A stretch of DNA of 64,000 bases from Pseudeuparius sepicola (Eukaryota; Arthropoda; Insecta; Coleoptera; Anthribidae): the NCBI GenBank assembly GCA_963920635.1, contig OY987301.1, forward strand, positions 42,569,820 to 42,633,819, written 5' to 3'. The notes under the pieces are model-generated. The model was not told the origin of the DNA. It did not search any database and saw only the letters and a program-made list of their open reading frames with translations. The translations under genes were made by a program, and so were the position numbers. Below, piece by piece: positions 57,524 to 64,000 of the stretch; the first letter of the stretch is position 1, and each line of letters opens with the position of its first letter.

Positions 57524-58137
57524 AGCTAACCACGAATGACCTATAACGTGAATTGTGCGTTATTTTCATAACGTAACAAATACGTAGCTCAATTTACGGA
57601 AATTTAACTTAGTAAGTACATGAAAAATGACATAATAAAAATAAGTAATACAACTAGCGTTAATATTACGTCATTACTACGGTACAGATTCTCCCGAATT
57701 ATAAAACTTAGACTAAGGTTTTTGGGAATTCACAATAGAATCCTCCCCTGAGACGATTAAGGTCCTTTTGGCTTTGTCCCATCCATTATATGAATTATGA
57801 GACATCCTTTATTTTATTTCTTTTTAATTCTGTGAAGTCATCGAGATTCTAGCTTACACTGTTTTAGGAAATATTTATATTTTTCTAGTTGGTAAATGCG
57901 TCGACATTAATTCCGATGGTCGTAGGTTCGAACCCTGGTGTTGGTGTGCGAATTTTATTTTTTATGAGGTTCTACGTTAAGTTTATGAGGTTATTTCTAA
58001 ATAAGGATGTTGACGTCACTATACCCCGGAATTTTTGTCATAATTATAACGTTAATTTAACGTAATTTTCCTAACGTCATGGAGGTATAAATATAACGAT
58101 ATTTTGACGTACAAAAAACGGTTGTTGGTTAGCTGGG
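57524..58137. mobile_element. MITE with CCCAGCTAACCA ends
   Basis: CCCAGCTAACCACGAATGAC at the left and GGTTGTTGGTTAGCTGGG at the right are inverse; the words TAACGT and TTACGTTA recur in both arms. A related left part (57357-57520) precedes it in tandem. A tRNA-like stretch is inside. Confidence 0.5.
57893..57948 (+). ncRNA. tRNA-derived fragment with B box
   Basis: GTTGGTAAATGCGTCGACAT, TAATTCCGATGGTCGTAGG, then TTCGAACCC. This follows the D-loop to T-loop order of a tRNA-Lys-like sequence (GTTGGTAGAGCGTC..., GGGTCGTGGGTTCGA...), with a good pol III B box. The acceptor stem is absent, so this is a SINE-type or pseudogene remnant. Confidence 0.45.
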
Positions 58138-58139
58138 GT

Positions 58140-58280
58140 GGCTTTTAAAGCTCGTGCGCTCCTGACATAAACTCGCTACCCCTGGAGATCTCCTTTTGGG
58201 CATTAAGTCCGTGTTTTCGTCCGCCAGATCAAACGCCATCACCGTTGAAAGCAGCCACGATTTTTTAAAATATATTTAAG
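58140..58280 (-). repeat. Inverted unit of the 56945-57355 tandem repeat
   Basis: TGAAAGCAGCCACGATTTTT and GGAGATCTCCTTTTGGGC are inverse to phrases in the tandem array. Confidence 0.6.
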
Positions 58281-58394
58281 ACATGTTCTCGGTCGCCCGA
58301 TTCAAGACCGTTGCTTTTTAAAAATAATCAGTGGGTTACGACGTTGCCAAATCAAATGTGTGGCTGACAAAATTGTGGCTCTTTTCACACCGAT

Positions 58395-58435
58395 AGTTCA
58401 TCCATCCATATCATATCATATCATATCATCATGTA
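58395..58435. repeat. Short ATATC microsatellite
   Basis: Four to five copies of CATAT/ATATC. Confidence 0.7.
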
Positions 58436-58617
58436 TGACATATATATTTTCCTATATAAGGTATACCGGCAAATGTTTCATTTTCGAAAAAATAAACATT
58501 AAAGTGCAAAATTGAAAGTTTCAAGGTCGCATATTTTCCAAACCCTTGAAAGAGACATATTACATGTATACATAATTGAAATTGTGACAATGATTAGATT
58601 TTAAATATCTAAAAATA

Positions 58618-59414
58618 TACAGGGTGTTCTAATTAAAAAACATATGTTTGGTTTGGCATCCCTTTCCTGAACACCCTGTACAAATCTGAATAAACGCTGA
58701 AAAAAGCTTTCTTTGGCTTCTTCAACTTTTATCTGAAGGGAAGCCCTGTACAGAGCGGGCCATCGGTGTCTGAGGCTCATTTTGTATGATAAATTTGAAA
58801 AAAATGTGCATTTTAGAAAAGTGGCCGTAACTTTTTTCAGGATGAAAGTTTTGTTTTTCTGTAAAAACATTTCTAGAGCACTTTTTTACGTAAAGTCCAA
58901 TGCTGCTACTAAATTTTTTTAAGTCAATGGTTTAGAGTTACTGATAAAAAAAATTAAAATTGAACAGCCTGTATATTTTTGCATTTTTTAATAGAGCAAA
59001 AAATGACCATTCCAAAAAATATATATAACACTTAATGATTTACTTAAGTAGTTATCAATTACTAATAACTTTTATGAAATTTTCATCAGTAACTCTTAAA
59101 CCATTGACCTAAAAAAATGTAGTAGCAGCATTGGATTCTTCGTAAAAAAAGTGCTTCAGAAATGTTTTTACAGAAACACAAAATATTCAACCTGAAAAAA
59201 GTTACGGCCACTTTTCAAAAACGCACATATTCAAAAAACGCCCTGTTACTCAAGAACGGTGACAGATATCGATTTGCGGTTTTCGCCATTAAGTTATTTA
59301 TCATAAAAAAATGAGCCTCAGAGATCAATATAAGTTTTCGTTAAAAATAGAGGGCCCTATTTTTATCGGAGATAGGGTTTCCCTTTAAAATTGTCCAATT
59401 TGGCTCACCCTGTA
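58618..59414. mobile_element. 0.8-kb palindromic element with mariner-type tips
   Basis: Arms such as AAAAGTGGCCGTAACTTTTTTC / GAAAAAAGTTACGGCCACTTTT (given as pairs) and GTCCAATGCTGCTACTA / TAGTAGCAGCATTGGA meet near 59010. The left tip is TACAGGGTGTTC, the right GGCTCACCCTGTA; they differ after 9 bp, so the exact limits are uncertain. A 64-bp mini-hairpin (ACAGGGTGTTC / GAACACCCTGT) forms the left 64 bp. Confidence 0.6.
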
Positions 59415-60560
59415 CATAGAGGTATAATATGGGAATACACCAGAGCAGGTGTCTCATTTTACGTCCGATTAGGTATATTATGTCCTTACTTTTTTAAATA
59501 ATTGAATTAAAAATTAATTACACGCTTGCGTATGTCTACGCCACTGGACAAATTCCTAAAATTATGTTTTACAAAAAGCCAGTAATTTGCATGGCAAAAA
59601 AACGAAGTTTCAGTTTTTAGTGAAACTTTTAGGCAAAATTATTTTACTCATAATTTTGGCTCCAAAAATTGATGCAAAATATTGCGACGAAACTGACAGA
59701 TGAGAAAAAATCTAAAGGCACTTTTTGTTCGAAATGGAATTCTCTATCTAAAAATTAAATATTTTTTTGTCAATCTCCTAAATTATTTATCTAATTAATT
59801 AATTTAATTAAATTAGCGGTAGGTACGGATTACCCGTATCTCCACCACTGATGCATAAAGGACGCAATCGATCCAAGTATAGGTAGGTGTAGGTACTTTG
59901 TACCAAAATTAGGTTAAAATTCCTTTTCTGGTTTAGAAATTAATAAATAAAACAATCTATTTTTAAAATTTTAACACCCTGTAACGTGGAAATTAAGCCT
60001 TTCTGAAGAAAACGTCACACACACCAAACACCCCATTTATTTTCAAAAATACCTACTAGCACAAATTGTCGGGTCGGACGATAGAAATGGCTCACCCTGT
60101 ATAATAACCTACATACATTAGGTACACTTTTTTAATTGTTAACATTTATTAAGGTAATTCCTTATCCAATGGTATTAAGTATATTATATTATCGAGTAAC
60201 ATCAGGTATTATGTAATGTTTTCAACATGTCACACAAATCCTAAAAACCGACATTTACCTATTTATTGTCACTTTTTCGGACTTTCGCCCTCTCGCAACC
60301 ATTGAACCATTCAGTTACTTTTGTTCTTCAGATATTTATTAAAATTAACTAGGTATTCCTTGACCTCAAAAACATAAAAAACGACATAGATAGGTATCAC
60401 ACCCTATATTCATCCCTTTACACCCCTCTCAATTTCCTCTCTTTAAATAAAAAAGTCGAAAACACTCTCTATCTCTAACTCGCTACAAGAGTGATTTCGT
60501 TTGCTAAAAATTACTGTATATATGAAAAGGCAGCGGCTGACCTTGAAATTATAAAGGGAA
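59415..60560. other. AT-rich stretch with scattered TE tips
   Basis: 59600-59760 resembles the centre of the MITE at 42992-43688 (GGCACTTTTTGTTCGAAATG-type wording). CACCCTGTA tips lie at 59976-59984 and 60093-60101. No coding frame. The 117-codon frame just after (60568-60921) shows no known domain. Confidence 0.35.
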
Positions 60561-60916
60561 AATCGTCTTGGTTATTGATTATTCTTTTTGCCTTCAAATA
60601 AGAAATAAATACCTGCTATTCTTTGGCCTTGAACAGTATTTACAGAGGCAGTTCCATCTGTCGTTAGAACGGTTGAACCTCCATCCGCGCGCCATCTCTC
60701 CGTCGGAAGATTTAATAAGAAGACGGCAATCCATTTTGGGTCTGTTTTATTTTAGTTATTTAATTGGACGCATTCAGTGCTTTATAGGCGCCACTTCCTG
60801 GGACCATAAATACGGGCGAGGGGGGTTAAGAGGGAATACATGGGCGGTCCTACAGCCAGTTACGGGTCTGTCCATTGATCTTAGATATCTTTCCGAATAC
60901 CTTAATCAATGCTATA

Positions 60917-61350
60917 AATGAGTCATAAAAAAAACTTCAGTGCCGAGGTACATATATTTTTTTAAATAAAAAAAATGTTTTATTAGGCGAAAAAATAATC
61001 ATAAGAGATCATCCGTCCATGAACCGACTGCGCGCGGCGTTGCTTGACTTTGACGATTGCTGTACCTAGGTCAAGTATGGCGAGACACGGCACTTTCCAA
61101 CAGAAAGTCCAAACTGATGCCGCTGTTGTACAGCCTCCATGTAAAATAGATTCATATTCAAACCTACTAAAATATTTATACCGAAAATTGCGCTGCTATA
61201 GGTAACAATTTCGCAATGTGTACGAAAAATTAATTGGGCCTTTATTGGCCGGGTTATTGAAAAAATCGTACAATAATGGGCTACTTCAGTACCAATTTTT
61301 GAGCTTTTAATGACGATTTTGAGACACTTCACTGCCGATTTCAAGAAATA
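60917..61350 (-). repeat. Repeat family with embedded 5S-like segment, copy 2
   Basis: It starts with only the right arm of the hairpin (AATGAGTCAT..CTTCAGTGCCGAGG), then the AT-rich linker, the 5S-like segment and the shared tail (GCTATAGGTAACAATTTCGC, CCTTTATTGGCCGGGTTA). Confidence 0.7.
61005..61092 (-). ncRNA. 5S-rRNA-like segment, copy 2
   Basis: Same resemblance to the middle of 5S rRNA as copy 1 (minus strand: GTCAAAGTCAAGCAACGCCG, CGCGCAGTCGGTTCATGGA, CGGATGATC). Confidence 0.6.
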
Positions 61351-61640
61351 GTTATTTATGTACCAAGGCACTGAAGTTCAACTTTTTATGACTCATGTGA
61401 AGTTTATTTGCCTCGGCCAGAGGCCTCAGCAACTAAACTCCACATGAGTCATAAAAAGAACTTCAGTGCCGAGGTACATATTATATTTTTTTTTAAATCG
61501 GAAAAAAAATGTTTTTATTAGGCAAGAAAATAATATTAAGGGATCACCCGTCCATGAACCGACTACGCGCGGCTTTGCTTGACTTTGACGATCGCTCTAC
61601 CTAAGACAAATATGATGAGACACGGCACCTTCTAACTTTA
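61350..61640 (-). repeat. Repeat family with embedded 5S-like segment, copy 3
   Basis: Complete hairpin (61358-61477), linker and 5S-like segment; the tail is missing. Adjacent to copy 2 in the same orientation. Confidence 0.7.
61541..61630 (-). ncRNA. 5S-rRNA-like segment, copy 3
   Basis: As copies 1 and 2, with a few further changes (GCAAAGCCGCGCGTAGTCGG on the minus strand). Confidence 0.55.
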
Positions 61641-61683
61641 AATACAGCGATCTAAATCAGCGGTTCTAATATACATATTTTTT

Positions 61684-62240
61684 TTACAAGAAAAAGTGAT
61701 AATGGGCAAACACTCAAAGTTTGGATTTGGGAAGCAACAAATGAAGTCCAGGCAGGAGCCAACAGCACATTTGCAGCTTCAGTCAGCACAAAAATAGGGG
61801 ATGTGCGGTTACTAGTTTTTTATTTTTGTTAACTTTGAGTGTTTGCCCATTATCACCTTTTCTTGTAATTATTACACTTACACTCGCTAATCTTACATCC
61901 TTATTGTCATTGTATCTTGGGTTATGAAGATTTCCACGCAGGTCGCTTTAGCAGCCTCCGTGGCGATGTTAGTACAAGCCCCAAAATAGGGGATGTGCTG
62001 ACTGAAGCTGCAAATGTGCTGTTGGCTCCTGCCTGGACTTCATTTGTTGCTTCCCAAAGCATGCCTATCTTTTGATTTGGTTAATGTTACACCGTACTGA
62101 TGATTGCCAAATAGCATGAAACACTTGTATGCGGTTACCTACTAGTTTTTTCTTTTTGTTAACTTTGAGTGTTTGCCCATTATCACTTTTTCTTGTAATT
62201 ATTACATTTACACTCGCTAATCTTACATCCTTATTGTTAT
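61684..62240. mobile_element. Composite of inverted and direct repeats
   Basis: GGGAAGCAACAAATGAAGTC..GTGCTGTTGGCTCC-type sequence at 61727-61800 is inverted at about 61985-62060. A ~95-bp phrase (GTTAACTTTGAGTGTTTGCC...TTACATCCTTATTGT) stands directly repeated at 61825-61912 and 62157-62240, and its start is inverted at 61690-61720. Between them, ATG at 61924 opens MKISTQVALAASVAMLVQAP then a stop, and the next frame reads GDVLTEAANVLLAPAWTSFV. The layout suggests a foldback or a captured gene piece; I cannot name it. Confidence 0.45.
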
Positions 62241-62514
62241 TTTTTTTAATTGCGTACCTATGCGCAAAAATATTCTGAAGTCATCTCAGACTCTATTTTT
62301 CTTCCCACATACGCGTTATTACGTGTGTGCGATAATAGTTCTCCATTTCCTATAGATTTCCTAGGCCAACTAAGATGTTACACTATCGATGTTTGGTTGT
62401 CCAAGATTTTTCTCGCTAGAATCTAAAAATCGGACTTTTTAGTCGGTAAAGTCGAAAATTTTCACACCCGAGAATTCATCTGGCTTTACTATTTTTAGTA
62501 TTACATAGTACTTT

Positions 62515-62790
62515 CGCCGGCGCGGCGCGAGTGTTTTTGTTGTCATTTGGCGGCTTTCCCCCGGCCAAACACACTTAATATTTCAGCAAATAGGTTTGTT
62601 TGACAAATAAACAAACGCGACTGTATCGCCGCGGCCGTCGACCGAGAAATTTCACGTGGCCCCCGGGTTTATTTAGCGATAAAGCTCGGCCGGAGATAAT
62701 TTTTCGGTTCGAAGATAATAATTTTCCCGACGCTCGTCGGCTTGGGTGTCTGGGCGCTCGCAGAGTTTTAATTTTTATCTTTGGAGATAA
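62515..62790 (+). promoter_or_regulatory. CpG-rich block with a GATA-site cluster
   Basis: A GC- and CpG-rich island in AT-rich surroundings. Its right part holds five GATAA words on both strands at 62678, 62695, 62714, 62775 (inverse) and 62786. It ends near AGATAAGTAAGGT, which could also serve as a splice donor. No coding frame of note. It may be an enhancer, promoter or untranslated exon of a host gene beyond the window. Confidence 0.35.
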
Positions 62791-62799
62791 GTAAGGTGA

Positions 62800-63500
62800 T
62801 GCAATGAGTTGTGCCGGCGAGTAGGTATATGTATAGTACCATATCTATCTGAGGCTGCTATGACTATGGGTAGGTATACTACTCTCTTTTATACTCTCTT
62901 TTATATGATCATTGAAGCTTGAAACTAATGCAGAAAATAAGGGTCAATCGAAGTAATTGAGAACGATTTTTGCAAAGTATACTTTAAAGTTGCGTAGAAA
63001 ATTTTCGTTTGCTAGCTAGTTAGGTACTCCTTGGTTTGTTACAATATATAGGTACACAAGATCATAAATATTATTATCATATCATTATTATTATACAAGG
63101 GGTAACCATTTGGGGCAAATGAAAACACAGTGCTTTGTCGCACTGAATCTAACTTAACCATGGGACTAATGGAAAATAAATATTCTGTTATATGCTCATA
63201 ATATCGTTATATTGATATATTTTTCAATATTATTTTTATGATTGGTAGGTAAATCATAAAGATTTAGAGTAGGGATGATAAAAAAATTTGCAATGAGAAC
63301 ATTTTATTAAAATATAATTCTTATAAAGTATAATCTTGAACAAAATTTTAGTATATATTATATAAATAAGTGCTAAACATAAAAATAAGTCTCTAACAAT
63401 AACATAAAAGACTGAGACATCATCCACCGATTGCTGCTGAATATAATGGATGTTCTCGTCTTTTTTATATGTACATATGTACTAGCTTTAAAAATAACCG
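62800..63500. other. AT-rich intergenic stretch
   Basis: Nothing recognised. Confidence 0.4.
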
Positions 63501-63550
63501 AGATTTTTGAGAAAAACACCCCAAAATACCCAAAATGGGACACCCTGTAC
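63500..63550 (-). repeat. Mariner-type MITE end (fragment)
   Basis: CAAAATGGGACACCCTGTAC; relative of the tip at 1038. No partner within the window. Confidence 0.35.
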
Positions 63551-63620
63551 GTTCGTGGCATCTAAAAGTAAACTAAATGACCGTTGACATTCACTGTAAT
63601 TTTCCCCATTGTCCCAAATA

Positions 63621-64000
63621 TACGGGTGTAACTGAACTGATGGTCAAAAATTAAACCACGTATTCTTGGAGTCAAAATAAGGGTACTTCTTCATATATTT
63701 TTTTCTCCTACGGGCCATAGTTTTTTTGCGTAGAAGTTTGGAGAAAAATACACATATTTCTTAGTATCTCTAGAAGTATACGAGATATATTCTTCAAACT
63801 TGGCGTGTCACATGAGCAGATGGGCCGTCAAACTTAAGGTTGACACGAAGCTTCTGAGACTCCCAGTTGCGGAGATAGAGGGTGTTATTAAAATTAATTG
63901 GTTCAGAAAAATATTAATACCCTGTATAATCGCATTTTTTAATTTGTTTTGAGTGGTGAATAGAATAGTTAACAAAAAGTATCTCTTAGTATTTTTTCAT
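63621..64000 (+). mobile_element. Second copy of the 1.2-kb mariner-type MITE, runs off the window
   Basis: It starts TACGGGTGTAACTGAACTGA after TA and follows the left arm of the 20295-21502 element with scattered changes (AGAAGTATACGAGATAT, GTCAAACTTAAGGTTGACA) to the last base. Confidence 0.85.

Noticed and set aside
55816..59552. 3.7-kb hAT element between two CAGTGGCGTAG-type ends
   Set aside because: The 8 bases outside the two ends do not match and the shared end is only 11 bp, so pairing them is not justified.
56094..60101. 4-kb mariner-type element between TACAGGGTGAG tips
   Set aside because: Both sides have TA, but the tips agree only over the generic first 11 bp.
60568..60921. 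117-codon open frame
   Set aside because: No domain, no promoter or splice pattern, and its end runs into a repeat copy.

Overview
The window is repeat-rich, AT-rich eukaryotic nuclear DNA. There is no bacterial-style gene packing and no long open reading frame apart from one transposase. The mobile elements (IS630/Tc1/mariner elements whose ends read TACAGGGTG, hAT elements starting CAGTGGCG or CACGGGCGTAGCC, PIF/Harbinger, a jockey-like LINE, an LTR with a tRNA-Lys primer site, foldback elements) and the frequent TAGGTACCTA words suggest an arthropod, most likely an insect. I cannot name the species. I see no intact host protein-coding gene. The host-like signals are two tRNA-Ala-like genes (25.3-25.8 kb), a promoter plus donor-site candidate (24.9-25.05 kb), a CpG-rich promoter-like block (34.9-35.1 kb), a broken THAP-domain reading frame (55.3 kb), a duplicated conserved-looking block (44.0/45.5 kb) and a CpG-rich GATA-site cluster (62.5-62.8 kb).

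Layout. 0-10 kb: an LTR on the minus strand with a tRNA-Lys-type primer-binding site (2.6-3.7 kb) and a decayed LINE reverse transcriptase (5.4-7.2 kb) interrupted inside motif A by a 224-bp palindrome with a 10-bp target duplication. 10.3-23.2 kb: a nest of transposons bounded by near-identical inverted ends. It holds a 7-bp microsatellite, a THAP-like fragment, a long-TIR mariner-type element with the only intact transposase (18.3-19.4 kb), a 5.6-kb foldback element inserted in that mariner with a perfect 9-bp target duplication and filled with a 146-bp satellite in two opposed arrays, a 1.2-kb mariner MITE, and a second foldback with 147-bp units. 23-38 kb: dispersed repeats, the tRNA pair, a duplicated 0.7-kb block, three palindromic MITEs and a CpG-rich promoter-like block.

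37-48 kb: a MITE inside a MITE, two hAT derivatives with target duplications (one keeping both ends of its transposase gene), a repeat family carrying a 5S-rRNA-like stretch, and a second, decayed copy of the long-TIR mariner. 50-64 kb: a palindromic MITE, a Harbinger deletion derivative inserted in a mariner transposase pseudogene that is itself split by a 272-bp hAT MITE, the broken THAP frame, tandem and inverted repeats, two more copies of the 5S-like repeat family, and a second copy of the 1.2-kb mariner MITE running off the end.

How it fits together: the nesting gives relative ages (LINE before its palindrome; mariner before the 146-bp foldback; mariner pseudogene before the hAT MITE). 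Most short elements are deletion products that keep only inverted ends, sometimes with the last codons of a transposase, so any movement would have needed enzymes supplied from elsewhere.
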